Positions 27,161 to 36,205 of a stretch of 64,000 nucleotides of DNA are shown here, piece by piece (within the stretch, counting starts at the first letter, position 1; each line of letters opens with the position of its first letter). Position numbers and translations under genes: made by a program. Below the pieces are notes generated by a model that was not told where the DNA came from, did no database searches, and saw only the letters and a list, made by a program, of their open reading frames with translations. Source of the stretch: Pseudomonadales bacterium (lineage in GTDB: Bacteria; Pseudomonadota; Gammaproteobacteria; Pseudomonadales; Azotimanducaceae); contig JAEPOO010000001.1 in the NCBI GenBank assembly GCA_017642855.1, positions 2,271,469 to 2,335,468 on the forward strand. Direction: 5' to 3'.

Positions 27161-28702
27161 TCAGGAACCTGCGACTCTTCTGTCACGGCCTTCCCAGAAG
27201 GGCTCCCTTAAGTCTTTCCTGCGAATCTTGCCTACTGGACTTTTCGGTAACGGATCACTGGTAAAAGTCACACCACCCGGCTTCTTGTAAGAGCCCAGTC
27301 GTTCCGAGCAAAGTTCCATGATTTCATCCTCGGTGACACCGGGAGACTCAGTTGTGGTCACGCAGACTGCATGCGGCGTTTCACCCCACTTCTCATGCGG
27401 CACACCAAAAACCGCGACCTCGACGATTTCCGCGTGATCGGAGATCACATTCTCCAGCTCCATCGGCCAGATGTTGTAACCCCCGGAGATGATCATGTCG
27501 TCTGCTCGATCAACAATATAGAGATACCCGTTGTCATCCAGGCGCCCCATATCCCCCGTTTTAACCCAGCCTCGTACAATTCTTTCCGCGGTGGCTTCCG
27601 GGTTTTCCCAAAAACCAGACATCTGCCCATCCGATTTGGCAACAATTTCACCCACCTCACCTCTTGGTAGCGGTTGGTTTTCCTCGTCCCAGATTTCAAT
27701 CTGCGCAAACGGCAAAGGCATGCCGCATGCTCGTAGTGGCTCACTGCCATCCACTTCCGCAAACCAGTGCTTCGGTCCCATCATGGCAACCGGCAGCACC
27801 TCCGTTTGGCCGTAGCCTTGATAGAGCACTTCCCCAAAAACTTCACGTGCTGCCAGAGCTGTCGCATCTGCAATGGGTGCCGCAGCCGACAACAGGCACT
27901 TTAGCCCGGAAAAGTCCCGACCCCTTGCCGTATTGTCGCGAACGACCGCGTTCAGCATCGTCGGCACCATAAACAGATAACCAATACGTTCCTGCTCCAT
28001 CACATCCAACGTCTCTTCGGCGTTGAAGTGATCCATCATCACATTACAGCCGCCGGCAAGCATGGTTGGCAGGTATTGGTATCCGGAACCATGAGAGATC
28101 GGTCCAAGGTGCAGGCACTTGTCGCCGGGCTCTACAGGAGGAAACGTATAAAACCAGTCACGCCCTGCAGCCAGCCAGCCTCGATGTGTGTAAGCCACAC
28201 CTTTAGACGGACCGGTGGTGCCGCCAGTGTGTCTGATGATGAAATTGTCATCGGGATGAATATCGATTTCGGGCAGGTCGTCGGACTGATCAGAGAGCCA
28301 CTGCTCGTAGCCATCATCGCGAATCAGCAAATGCTCGAGACTCGGCACCGCATCTACAATTCCTTCCACCTCGTGTAAGTAGTTGTCACTGACGACCAGC
28401 GCTTTGCAACCCGTGTGCGACAGCATGTGCACATGCGCTTCCATACCATTGCGAGGATAAAGCGGCACCCGCACCAGGTTCGCAATTGCTGCACCGTGAT
28501 AGAAATCAGCCGCGCCTATGGAGTTGTCTTCCAGAACACCAACCCTGTCACCAGACTCAAGACCCAGAGCAACTAACGCATTCGCTAATCGAATTCCTCG
28601 ATCCCAGGCCTGCGTAAACGTAAGACGGCGATCACCATGCACGACACACTCACGATCTGCGTGGTTAATGACCGCCTGTTGCATCAGCGTCCTGACGTCC
28701 AT
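27161..28702 (-). CDS. AMP-dependent acyl-CoA synthetase/ligase
   Basis: A 513-residue member of the ANL superfamily that would activate a carboxylic acid to its CoA thioester through an acyl-AMP. The P-loop-like A3 motif is RHTGGTTGPSKGV, A5 is YQGYGQTEV, A7 is GWVKTGDMGRLD, and the hinge/A8 region reads DMIISGGYNIWPMELE. The C-terminal catalytic Lys (LPKSPVGKIRRKDL) is present. It is closest to the medium/long-chain FadD-like or cyclohexanecarboxylate-type ligases. It heads downstream of the NTF2-like and dehydratase genes, which are packed without gaps, so the three form one module. Confidence 0.9.
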   Translation of the reverse strand: MDVRTLMQQAVINHADRECVVHGDRRLTFTQAWDRGIRLANALVALGLESGDRVGVLEDNSIGAADFYHGAAIANLVRVPLYPRNGMEAHVHMLSHTGCKALVVSDNYLHEVEGIVDAVPSLEHLLIRDDGYEQWLSDQSDDLPEIDIHPDDNFIIRHTGGTTGPSKGVAYTHRGWLAAGRDWFYTFPPVEPGDKCLHLGPISHGSGYQYLPTMLAGGCNVMMDHFNAEETLDVMEQERIGYLFMVPTMLNAVVRDNTARGRDFSGLKCLLSAAAPIADATALAAREVFGEVLYQGYGQTEVLPVAMMGPKHWFAEVDGSEPLRACGMPLPFAQIEIWDEENQPLPRGEVGEIVAKSDGQMSGFWENPEATAERIVRGWVKTGDMGRLDDNGYLYIVDRADDMIISGGYNIWPMELENVISDHAEIVEVAVFGVPHEKWGETPHAVCVTTTESPGVTEDEIMELCSERLGSYKKPGGVTFTSDPLPKSPVGKIRRKDLREPFWEGRDRRVAGS

Positions 28703-28703
28703 A

Positions 28704-29060
28704 TCACGCTTCCTCCTGTGACGGCGCGTTCATATAGTCCTTGTAGTAGGTCATCATCCCATCCCTGACCCGGTAAAGCCCACAACCTTCAATGTCGCCC
28801 GCCGGAGTTTTCGCAGTCCATTGTGCCCAGGCCACGTCGCCACCGCCGTCAATGTCACGCACAACAAAGTGAGTTTCTCGAGAACCCATCTCTTCGTTCA
28901 TCTTTGCCATGAATTCACCAATCGCGGCCTTACCTTCAAAGGTGCCGAAGAAAGGATCAACCAGGGTCGCATCTTCAGCAAACAGTTCAACGACCTTGGT
29001 ATAGTCGCCCTCATCCTGTATTCGCCAAAACTCTTCGATGGTTTCCTTCGCAGATCTCAT
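28704..29060 (-). CDS. NTF2-like (SnoaL/ketosteroid-isomerase fold) protein
   Basis: A 118-residue protein with the cone-shaped NTF2-like fold pattern: IEEFWRIQDEGDYTKVVELFAEDATLVDP at the start, FEGKAAIGEFM, and the closing GLYRVRDGMMTYYKDYMN. Family members are isomerases, cyclases, dehydratases or small-ligand binders. It sits between the acyl-CoA ligase gene (1-bp spacing) and the dehydratase gene (ATGA overlap), so it probably acts on the same acyl-CoA intermediate. Confidence 0.82.
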   Translation of the reverse strand: MRSAKETIEEFWRIQDEGDYTKVVELFAEDATLVDPFFGTFEGKAAIGEFMAKMNEEMGSRETHFVVRDIDGGGDVAWAQWTAKTPAGDIEGCGLYRVRDGMMTYYKDYMNAPSQEEA

Positions 29061-29869
29061 GTTTCCCTCTCCATTTCATTGACGCGAATTTCTGTTAATA
29101 CCTTGGTCGGTTCATCGCCGTTACCCTCACGAAGTAGCGCAATCGCTGCCCCGTCTTTCGCCCTGCCGACCTGGACGCGGTCATCCCAGAATATTGGTCG
29201 ACGGAAGAATACGTCCAGATGCATCGACTGAATACCATCCTGCCAAAGGTGCCACATAAGATAATGTACGCCCTGCCCGCCACCGATAATCGGCGCCCTG
29301 AAGCCAGCTGCCTGGGCGACATCTTCTTCATAGTGAATCGCGTTACCTTCCGTGCTGTAGCCGCGGGTCCCTTCAGGGGTCAGCTGATGCTCACCAAGAA
29401 TCTCAAGGGAACTCACCTCACTGATCACCGGCGCCGGCCGCTCTCCCGCGCCACGGGCTGACTTGCTGGGGTCCGGCTTCAGAGACTCCCTGGGCACCGA
29501 TACAGCACGCCCTCCAGCCTCATCTTCAAACCAAACATCCGTGGTGATCCTTCGCCCCCTTGGCACCGGTTCCACAGCCTGGATACAACCCGCGGAATAG
29601 AGCATTTCCCCAAGTACTAGGGGGCGATGTTGGATAATACTGGACAACATATTAACGTTACCCTCGGCAGAGATGCCGCTTGCGATACCGGCGTGGATAC
29701 CCAGGCCGATGTAAAAAGACGGATCGACCTGATGACCATAACGACTGGTATCCAGTTCCAGCGCATCGAGCTTCTCCTTCTGATACCCCTGGGTAACGCA
29801 GGTATCTATCCGATCAATCTGGAAGCCAGCGTGTGGATCAACCCATACCTCAGCATCGTTTTTTGTCAT
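29057..29869 (-). CDS. MaoC/FAS1-like hot-dog dehydratase domain protein
   Basis: A 270-residue protein combining two hot-dog-type halves. The N-terminal half resembles the FAS1-like dehydratase domain ([34 protein letters not shown]). The C-terminal half resembles MaoC ([31 protein letters not shown]). It would hydrate or dehydrate an acyl-CoA or ketone intermediate. The start was set at the ATG at 29869, since the longer frame runs into the asnS promoter region. It is translationally coupled to the NTF2-like gene and divergent from asnS. Confidence 0.78.
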   Translation of the reverse strand: MTKNDAEVWVDPHAGFQIDRIDTCVTQGYQKEKLDALELDTSRYGHQVDPSFYIGLGIHAGIASGISAEGNVNMLSSIIQHRPLVLGEMLYSAGCIQAVEPVPRGRRITTDVWFEDEAGGRAVSVPRESLKPDPSKSARGAGERPAPVISEVSSLEILGEHQLTPEGTRGYSTEGNAIHYEEDVAQAAGFRAPIIGGGQGVHYLMWHLWQDGIQSMHLDVFFRRPIFWDDRVQVGRAKDGAAIALLREGNGDEPTKVLTEIRVNEMERET

Positions 29870-29936
29870 GACTTCCCCCAAAACTTGCCTCGATAGTACC
29901 ACCACGAGAAACAGCGGTCTGGTATCATTGCGCCCC

Positions 29937-31331
29937 ATGAATGATGTATCTGTAGAGCGCCTTCTCAAAGGCGATATTCCCGTTGGCGAGACCGTTACCG
30001 TAAAGGGTTGGGTCCGCAGTAAAAGAGATTCAAAGGCCGGTATCAGCTTCGTTGCCGTGCATGATGGCAGCAGTTTCGATGCCATCCAGGCGGTGGTTCC
30101 GCAGGAACTGGAGAACTATGAAGATGAAGTGCTCACGATCACGACCGGCTGCGCCGTCGTCATCACCGGGCAACTGGCAGAGTCGCAAGGCAAAGGTCAA
30201 TCCGTAGAGATCCAGGCGACCTCTGTCGACGTGATCGGTGTTGTTGAAGACCCCGAATCCTATCCTATCGCCAAGAAACGCCACACCTTCGAGTATTTAA
30301 GAACTGTTGCGCACCTTAGACCAAGAACCAATACCTTTGGCGCAATGACTCGCGTGAGAACAACGCTCGCCAACGCCATCCACAACTATTTCTTCGAACG
30401 AGGCTTTCACTGGATCAACACACCGTTGATTACCGCCAGTGACTGTGAAGGGGCAGGTGAACTGTTTCGTGTCAGCACCCTGGACCTGATGAACCTGCCC
30501 ATGAACGATGGCAAGGTCGACTTTGGAGAAGACTTCTTTGGCCAGGAATCATTCCTGACGGTGTCCGGCCAGCTCAATGTTGAATCCTATTGTCTGGCCA
30601 TGTCCAAAGTCTATACGTTTGGTCCGACGTTCCGCGCGGAGAATTCCAATACCTCCAGACACCTGGCGGAATTCTGGATGGTGGAACCCGAGATTGCCTT
30701 CGCAGACCTGAACGACAATGCAGACCTCGCTGAAGATCTGCTGACTCACGTTCTGAGTCGAGTGCTCGAAGAGCGCGAAGACGACATGGCTTTCTTCGAA
30801 CAACGCATTGAAAAGACCGTTATCGAAAGGATGCGAGCCATCATCGACAACAAGTTCGAACGAATGGAGTACGCCGAGGCGATCGATATTCTGAAAAAGA
30901 GCGGCGAGAAGTTTGAGTTCCCCGTTGAATGGGGTCTGGATCTTCAGTCAGAACATGAGCGGTTCCTGACAGAAAAACACGTCGGCAGACCTATTGTGGT
31001 CATGAACTACCCTGCCGAAATCAAAGCCTTTTACATGCGTTTGAACGACGACGAAAAAACCGTTGCGGCGATGGATGTTCTGGCACCCGGTATCGGCGAG
31101 ATTGTCGGTGGCAGTCAACGTGAAGAGCGCCTCGACGTTCTGGATTCACGCATGCATGACGATTTGATGAAAGAAGAACTCTGGTGGTATCGGGATTTGC
31201 GTCGCTATGGCACGGTACCTCACGCCGGATTCGGACTGGGCTTTGAGCGACTTCTAACCTATGTCACCGGCATGGAAAACATTCGCGACTGCATTCCTTT
31301 TCCGAGAGTTCCCGGCAGCGCCCACTTCTAG
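29937..31331 (+). CDS. asnS: Asparaginyl-tRNA synthetase
   Basis: A class IIb aminoacyl-tRNA synthetase of 464 residues, the normal length. It has an N-terminal OB-fold anticodon-binding domain ([16 protein letters not shown]) and a catalytic core with motif 2, [20 protein letters not shown], and motif 3, [19 protein letters not shown]. It charges tRNA-Asn in the cytoplasm. The ATG at 29937 matches the usual start; the longer upstream frame overlaps the divergent dehydratase gene. Confidence 0.97.
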   Translation: MNDVSVERLLKGDIPVGETVTVKGWVRSKRDSKAGISFVAVHDGSSFDAIQAVVPQELENYEDEVLTITTGCAVVITGQLAESQGKGQSVEIQATSVDVIGVVEDPESYPIAKKRHTFEYLRTVAHLRPRTNTFGAMTRVRTTLANAIHNYFFERGFHWINTPLITASDCEGAGELFRVSTLDLMNLPMNDGKVDFGEDFFGQESFLTVSGQLNVESYCLAMSKVYTFGPTFRAENSNTSRHLAEFWMVEPEIAFADLNDNADLAEDLLTHVLSRVLEEREDDMAFFEQRIEKTVIERMRAIIDNKFERMEYAEAIDILKKSGEKFEFPVEWGLDLQSEHERFLTEKHVGRPIVVMNYPAEIKAFYMRLNDDEKTVAAMDVLAPGIGEIVGGSQREERLDVLDSRMHDDLMKEELWWYRDLRRYGTVPHAGFGLGFERLLTYVTGMENIRDCIPFPRVPGSAHF

Positions 31332-31341
31332 AAAATGGTTA

Positions 31342-31359
31342 GGGCGGCGTTACCCGCCC
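31342..31359. terminator. Hairpin between convergent asnS and metallo-hydrolase genes
   Basis: GGGCGG (31342-31347) and CCGCCC (31354-31359) flank six bases, 10 bp past the asnS stop and overlapping the TAA of the convergent gene. It could end transcription from either side. The lack of a clear T-run lowers confidence. Confidence 0.35.
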
Positions 31360-32033
31360 ATTAGCTGCTTCCACGTCTCCAGGTCACCGATACGCATATA
31401 GGTATTGTGTTTCTTGGTGTCTCCCATCGTCGCGTGCGGTACCGATGAGTAGTTGTGGCCGGGTAGAAGCAGTGTTTCGTCCGGCAGGGCGGCCAGCTTC
31501 TGAATGCTGTGGTACATGTCTTCTGAATTCGACCCGGGCAGGTCGACACGCCCACAGCCATCGATAAACAGGGTATCTCCCGAAACCAACGTCTGCTTGA
31601 TCTTGAAACACTGGGAGCCTGGTGTGTGTCCGGGCGTGTGCAAAAACTCCACCTCGATATCGCCAATCTTGAGCGTGTCGCCGGATTCCACCTTCACCAT
31701 GTCGTTGTCGGATATACCCGTTACTTTTTTGACGCCATCGGCTTCGAGCTTGTGCACAAAACTTTTCACCGGTCTCTGCTCCAGTAACTCAGCAACACCT
31801 TCAACATTGTTCTGGCCGAAGCTACCGCCGCAATGGTCCGGGTGATAGTGCGTGATGAGAGAAGAGTTCAGGGTGTAACCTCGCTCATCAATCAAGTTCA
31901 AAAGCCCCTTGATGTCCCAGGCAGGATCCACGACTGCCACTTCTCTCGTCGCCTTGGAACCCACGAGATAAGTGAAGTTCTGCATGGGACCAATCTGTAT
32001 CTGCTCAAGGATGAGTTCGTCCTGAAGTGCCAT
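31350..32033 (-). CDS. MBL-fold metallo-hydrolase (glyoxalase II / persulfide dioxygenase-like)
   Basis: A 227-residue metallo-beta-lactamase-fold hydrolase. Metal ligands are visible in THYHPDHCGG, HTPGHTPGSQCF, SGDTLFIDGCGR and LPGHNY. The arrangement is close to glyoxalase II and ETHE1-like proteins, which act on glutathione thioesters or persulfides. An insertion carrying SFGQNNVEGVAELLEQ follows the metal motif. No rhodanese domain is fused. It lies 18 bp downstream of the RidA gene on the same strand. Confidence 0.85.
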   Translation of the reverse strand: MALQDELILEQIQIGPMQNFTYLVGSKATREVAVVDPAWDIKGLLNLIDERGYTLNSSLITHYHPDHCGGSFGQNNVEGVAELLEQRPVKSFVHKLEADGVKKVTGISDNDMVKVESGDTLKIGDIEVEFLHTPGHTPGSQCFKIKQTLVSGDTLFIDGCGRVDLPGSNSEDMYHSIQKLAALPDETLLLPGHNYSSVPHATMGDTKKHNTYMRIGDLETWKQLMGG

Positions 32034-32051
32034 AAGCTGCTCCTGTTTATG

Positions 32052-32405
32052 TTAGATCGCTGCGATCACCTGTATTTCAACCGTGAATTGCGGAGCCGCA
32101 AGTTTAGACTCCACACACGCTCTCGCCGGTGTCTCACCGGGTACAACCCAGGCGTCCCAGACCTCATTCATTTCAGCAAAGTCATCCATATTGGACAGCC
32201 AGATGGTTGCGGAGATCAGTTTTGACTTATCGGTGCCAGCATCAGCAAGCAGCGCATCAATTTCAGCGAGGATCTCTTCCGTTTGCCGGGTAACGCTTTC
32301 ACCACCCGCGTTCATCGCCACCTGACCTGCGGTGTAAACCGTGTTTCCGTGAACCACGGCCTGGCTCATTCTTTTGTTGGTTTTGAAACGCTTCAGATCG
32401 GACAC
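32052..32405 (-). CDS. RidA-family enamine/imine deaminase
   Basis: A 117-residue YjgF/RidA trimer-forming protein. RidA hydrolyses reactive 2-aminoacrylate and other imines formed by PLP enzymes. The family pattern is clear: HGNTVYTAGQVAMNAG in the middle, WVVPGETPARACVESKLAAP with the conserved Arg near the end, and VEIQVIAAI at the close. It probably shares a transcript with the metallo-hydrolase gene. Confidence 0.9.
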   Translation of the reverse strand: MSDLKRFKTNKRMSQAVVHGNTVYTAGQVAMNAGGESVTRQTEEILAEIDALLADAGTDKSKLISATIWLSNMDDFAEMNEVWDAWVVPGETPARACVESKLAAPQFTVEIQVIAAI

Positions 32406-32438
32406 GATGGACCCACCTCTTAAAAATGCGACAGGTTA

Positions 32439-33464
32439 TCACGATCCCGGTGACGTCGGCAGAAAGCCACATTGCGACAAAAGCGGTTTCAGTACTTTCA
32501 CATGGCGATTCATGGCGTTTGCACCATCATCAAGAACCAGTTGCCGCTTTGCCTGCCAATCCCGGTAGTTTTTTGGCAATGCCTCCACCAGCAGCTGTTC
32601 GATTCGATCGGTCTCAGCGAACAGATCAAAACTACCGCGACTCAGCACCGCGACATCCTTTTGCACGCCACCAATAAAGAATTGCATCACCACGTTGTTA
32701 AAAATCTCAGCCTGTGCGGTTTTCAGTAAGCTGCCGCCCTCGGTTGCAAAGCACAGTGGTCGTGTGGACATCCGCGAGTTGACGATTTCATCTGCAGCTT
32801 CCAGATACACAGACAAATCAAACCAGTACTGGACATAGTCACCACCCTGGCCTCGCCGTATCAGATCAAGCTGATCGACAAACGCTTGTCTGTCGACAAC
32901 ATAGTTCCCCGACATCCATCCTTCAATGGAACTTCTAAGATCTCGTACCGCTGCAATGACTTCCGGGTCCACCATTACGTCCCGTCCTCTGGCTCGCCAG
33001 AAGCCACGAAACTCTTCACCACCAAGCGTCGCGTTAAAGATAACCATCGGAAGCTCTCGCTCCTTGGTCTCAATCACCTCACGCAGCAATTCAGCAAGAT
33101 CCGGGTCCTCGACACTCAAAGACTCAGCGCAGGCTTCAGCGACCGCCAGGAACTCTAGTTCATGAACAAGCCTCGTCGTTGGTGTCGCAAGCCTACCCAG
33201 TGAAGAGTTACGCTCAGCGATCACACCCTGCAGTTCGCACCCCCCCAAAGACAGGAAGTCCAAAAGATCAATGCTGGACTCCGTGATGGGTTGCCGAAGC
33301 TCTCGCAGCCTCGGCAGAACCGGTTCGACGCGTTCTAACAGCCAGGGTTTGTCGACTTCCAGGGAGCGACTCAATCGAGTTGTGTAGTCTGACAACCGGG
33401 AATTGCTGACATCACAGGACAAGATCAGCGGCAAACTAAGCGCAAGTAGCAGGAATCTGAGCAA
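32439..33464 (-). CDS. Lipoprotein, DUF3080-like
   Basis: A 341-residue predicted lipoprotein with a signal and lipobox (LSLPLILSCDVSN). The mature sequence is mainly helical, starting SDYTTRLSRSLEVDKP and containing LLDFLSLGGCELQGVIAERNSSLG. I associate this layout with DUF3080, a gammaproteobacterial lipoprotein family without a known function. It is transcribed divergently from the receiver-domain gene across 61 bp. Confidence 0.6.
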   Translation of the reverse strand: MLRFLLLALSLPLILSCDVSNSRLSDYTTRLSRSLEVDKPWLLERVEPVLPRLRELRQPITESSIDLLDFLSLGGCELQGVIAERNSSLGRLATPTTRLVHELEFLAVAEACAESLSVEDPDLAELLREVIETKERELPMVIFNATLGGEEFRGFWRARGRDVMVDPEVIAAVRDLRSSIEGWMSGNYVVDRQAFVDQLDLIRRGQGGDYVQYWFDLSVYLEAADEIVNSRMSTRPLCFATEGGSLLKTAQAEIFNNVVMQFFIGGVQKDVAVLSRGSFDLFAETDRIEQLLVEALPKNYRDWQAKRQLVLDDGANAMNRHVKVLKPLLSQCGFLPTSPGS

Positions 33465-33525
33465 GGTTACAGTGGAAAGGGTTTAGGCTATTATTTATAG
33501 AGGCTAGCACAGACAGGGAAACGAG

Positions 33526-33993
33526 TTGGAAGTTCGTACCAAGCCGCTGATTCTTGTGGTGGACGATCAAGCGACCATCATCCGAATCATGACGAGTATT
33601 CTGCAACCCACTTACGATGTGTGCGTTGCAACCAGCGGAAAGAAGGCACTTGAAGTTGCAAGAACGCAGCGGCCGGATCTTATTCTGCTGGATAACATGA
33701 TGCCGGAGATGACGGGCGTAGAAACCTGCATGGCGCTGAAAGAAATGCCGGTCACCGAACACATTCCCGTCATTTTCGTCACCTCCATGGACGACAAACA
33801 CAATGAACAGATGGGATTTAAAGCCGGGGCTGTCGACTACATGAACAAACCTCCGTCAGAGGAACTGGTTCACGCACGCATCGGTGTTCACCTGAGAAAC
33901 CAGCGACAAAGACTCTTTCTGGAGAAAATCGCGTCAAGCGAAGTGACTGATCTCTCCGAAATTAAACAGACCGCCCGCCTGCTCATTGAATAG
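33526..33993 (+). CDS. Stand-alone response-regulator receiver protein
   Basis: A 155-residue single REC domain with the phosphorylation site in [15 protein letters not shown]. The acidic pair is in LVVDDQ, the switch residue in IFVTSMDD, and the conserved Lys in MNKPP. After the REC domain a 35-residue helix remains but no output domain. It should act by protein contact, as CheY-like regulators do; no histidine kinase is adjacent. The start is a TTG behind GGGAAACGAG, as no upstream ATG fits. Its end overlaps convergent rnhB by 11 bp. Confidence 0.85.
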   Translation: MEVRTKPLILVVDDQATIIRIMTSILQPTYDVCVATSGKKALEVARTQRPDLILLDNMMPEMTGVETCMALKEMPVTEHIPVIFVTSMDDKHNEQMGFKAGAVDYMNKPPSEELVHARIGVHLRNQRQRLFLEKIASSEVTDLSEIKQTARLLIE

Positions 33994-34555
33994 CCTCGCG
34001 ACAAGGTGCAAATGACATTCTGTGGATCGGTGAAGGACCATGGGTTTTCAAAGCCTCCAAGTGCACGGGTGTTGGATAACCTTTGTGCTGAGCGAGCCCA
34101 TACTCCGGGTAAAGCTCATCCAGGCGAACCATCTCCCGATCCCGAGCAACCTTGGCAATAATTGAAGCCGCTTTTACCACGTCGCTTTTGGCGTCACCCT
34201 TCACTAACCATTCCGACGGACAGGCAAACCCTGGTGACCTGTTGCCATCAACAATGACAAATTCTGCCGGAACCTTAAGACCCGATACAGCACGCTGCAT
34301 AGCCAGCATGCTCGCCTGCAAAATATTGATCTCATCTATTTCATCAACTTCGGCCCAGGCAACACTAAAAGACACTGCGTGTTTGCGTATGCAAATATCT
34401 AGGGCTTCTCGCTTCTTCTCAGTCAGTTGCTTGGAGTCCTTCAAACCCTCAATGGTTTTAAAGGGGTCGAGTACCACCGCAGCCGCATAAACCGCGCCGG
34501 CAAGAGGTCCACGTCCAACCTCATCCACACCTGCAACAAATTCTCTTCTGTACAT
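33983..34555 (-). CDS. rnhB: Ribonuclease HII
   Basis: RNase HII nicks RNA-DNA hybrids at single embedded ribonucleotides and feeds ribonucleotide excision repair. The 190 residues have the family size. The catalytic acidic residues are in [23 protein letters not shown] and [18 protein letters not shown]. The ATG follows the lpxB stop immediately, keeping the conserved lpxB-rnhB linkage. dnaE, which often comes next, is not present; a receiver gene converges instead. Confidence 0.96.
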   Translation of the reverse strand: MYRREFVAGVDEVGRGPLAGAVYAAAVVLDPFKTIEGLKDSKQLTEKKREALDICIRKHAVSFSVAWAEVDEIDEINILQASMLAMQRAVSGLKVPAEFVIVDGNRSPGFACPSEWLVKGDAKSDVVKAASIIAKVARDREMVRLDELYPEYGLAQHKGYPTPVHLEALKTHGPSPIHRMSFAPCREAIQ

Positions 34556-35725
34556 TCAGTCTCTATTTTTTGAGAGATCGAGCACTGCATCCGCGGCGGC
34601 TCGTCCCGGAGTTGAACCGCACTTAAGGAACTCATGAATCTCGGAAAAGCGCTTCATCAGTTTTTCGTGGTCTTCTTTAGCCAACAGTTTTCGCACGGTA
34701 TCCGCCATAACCTGAGGGTCTGCAGCATCCTGGATGAACTCAGGCACAAGCGCTTCACCTGCCAGGATATTGGGCAAAGCGAACCAATCCGTCGTTACCA
34801 TGCGCGAGACAATGTGATATGTCAGTTTACCCAGGCGATACGACATGACCATGGGCTTTCGAAGCAACATCGCTTCGAGGGTCGCCGTACCTGAGTTTAC
34901 CAACACCGCATCAGCAGCTGTCATCACCTCGCGGGATTGACCGCGAGTCAGGCGAACCTTCCCCTCAAGCTCCGGGTGCTCTGATAGCAGGCGAGAAAGC
35001 TGACTGTGTCTTTTCGCATTGGCGGCTGGAATCACAAACTGATCTACTCGATCGCTCAGGAGAACAGCGGTCTTCAGGAAATCCCTGCCCGATAGATTAA
35101 CCTCACTGCCTCGGCTACCCGGCAGGATCGCGAGAATTTCGCCATTCTCCGGCAGTTCAAGCTGTTGCCGAGCCTTAGTTTGATTAGTGGGACCTTCGTC
35201 CGGCGCAATGTCGTTCGCTCGCGGGTGACCGACAAACACCACAGGAATCTCATTGTCTTCGTAAATTCTTGTCTCGAAGGGATACAGCGTCATCATCAGA
35301 TCAACGTTTCGCGCGATTTTCCTTACTCGACCACTTCGCCATGCCCAAACTGTTGGTGAAACGTATTGAACGGTTTTGATGCCGCGCTTTTTTAGCATGC
35401 CGGCCAGTAGCAGATTAAAGAAATTGGAATCGATGCCGACAAAACAATCAGCCTCACTCGCGACGATGCTGTCGCGCAGGTTGAACAGCAGTCGAATAAG
35501 AGAGGGCAGCCTCAGGAACGGATCGACAAACCCGTTAACGGAGAGAGTCTCCATATCGTGATCTGAGATGAAACCTTCGCTCATCATGGCAGGACCGCCA
35601 ACGCCGAGGAAGCGAACATCAGGTTCAGATTTCCGGATTTCCCGAGTGAGCGCGGCGCCGAGATTGTCGCCGGAGGCTTCCCCCGCCACCATCGCTATCG
35701 TGAGGGCACCTTCCGGTGTCGTCAC
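34556..35725 (-). CDS. lpxB: Lipid-A-disaccharide synthase
   Basis: LpxB joins lipid X and UDP-2,3-diacylglucosamine to form the lipid A disaccharide at the inner face of the inner membrane. The GT19 sequence is complete at 389 residues, with VAGEASGDNLGAALTREI near the N-terminus, YVSPTVWAWRSGRVRKI, and LLPGSRGSEV-like ILPGSRGSEVNL. A GTG at 35725, 2 bp past the fabZ stop with AGGTAGG upstream, is the best start; an ATG at 35692 is the alternative. lpxA, which normally sits between fabZ and lpxB, is absent. Confidence 0.95.
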   Translation of the reverse strand: MTTPEGALTIAMVAGEASGDNLGAALTREIRKSEPDVRFLGVGGPAMMSEGFISDHDMETLSVNGFVDPFLRLPSLIRLLFNLRDSIVASEADCFVGIDSNFFNLLLAGMLKKRGIKTVQYVSPTVWAWRSGRVRKIARNVDLMMTLYPFETRIYEDNEIPVVFVGHPRANDIAPDEGPTNQTKARQQLELPENGEILAILPGSRGSEVNLSGRDFLKTAVLLSDRVDQFVIPAANAKRHSQLSRLLSEHPELEGKVRLTRGQSREVMTAADAVLVNSGTATLEAMLLRKPMVMSYRLGKLTYHIVSRMVTTDWFALPNILAGEALVPEFIQDAADPQVMADTVRKLLAKEDHEKLMKRFSEIHEFLKCGSTPGRAAADAVLDLSKNRD

Positions 35726-35727
35726 TA

Positions 35728-36165
35728 TCAGCCTACCTGCTGTTCCGCGCAGGTCAGCATGGAGGAGCACACCAAATTGTCATCGACGTAAGCTTTACCT
35801 GACGCCTTCATCCAGTGCTTTCTCAGGTTAATGATTTCAACTTCCAGACGGAGTTGATCTCCGGGAACGACGGAGCGTTTAAACTTGGTCTTGTCCGTAC
35901 CTGCCAGGTAGTAAATGTAACCATCATTCAGGGTTCTATTTCTGCTTCTAAACGCCAGGATGCCGGAAGCTTGCGCCAGTGCCTCCACAATAAGGACGCC
36001 TGGGAATACCGGCGTCACTGGAAAATGACCGGTGAACTGAGGCTCGTTGATGGTGACGTTCTTGATACATACGATGCGCTTGTCTTCTTCGAACTCGACA
36101 ACCCTGTCGACAAGAAGAAACGGATATCGATGTGGCAGGTAATTTTGTATTTCGGTAACTTCCAT
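35728..36165 (-). CDS. fabZ: 3-hydroxyacyl-ACP dehydratase FabZ
   Basis: FabZ dehydrates beta-hydroxyacyl-ACP in type II fatty acid synthesis. The 145 residues include HRYPFLLVDRV and the catalytic GHFPVTPVFPGVLIVEALAQ, containing the active His and Glu of the hot-dog fold. It lies between lpxD and lpxB, where its 3-hydroxyacyl-ACP substrate is also used by the lipid A acyltransferases. Confidence 0.96.
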   Translation of the reverse strand: MEVTEIQNYLPHRYPFLLVDRVVEFEEDKRIVCIKNVTINEPQFTGHFPVTPVFPGVLIVEALAQASGILAFRSRNRTLNDGYIYYLAGTDKTKFKRSVVPGDQLRLEVEIINLRKHWMKASGKAYVDDNLVCSSMLTCAEQQVG

Positions 36166-36205
36166 GATTCTTCTCTACTACTTGTTCGTTTCAAAACGCC
36201 GCAGG

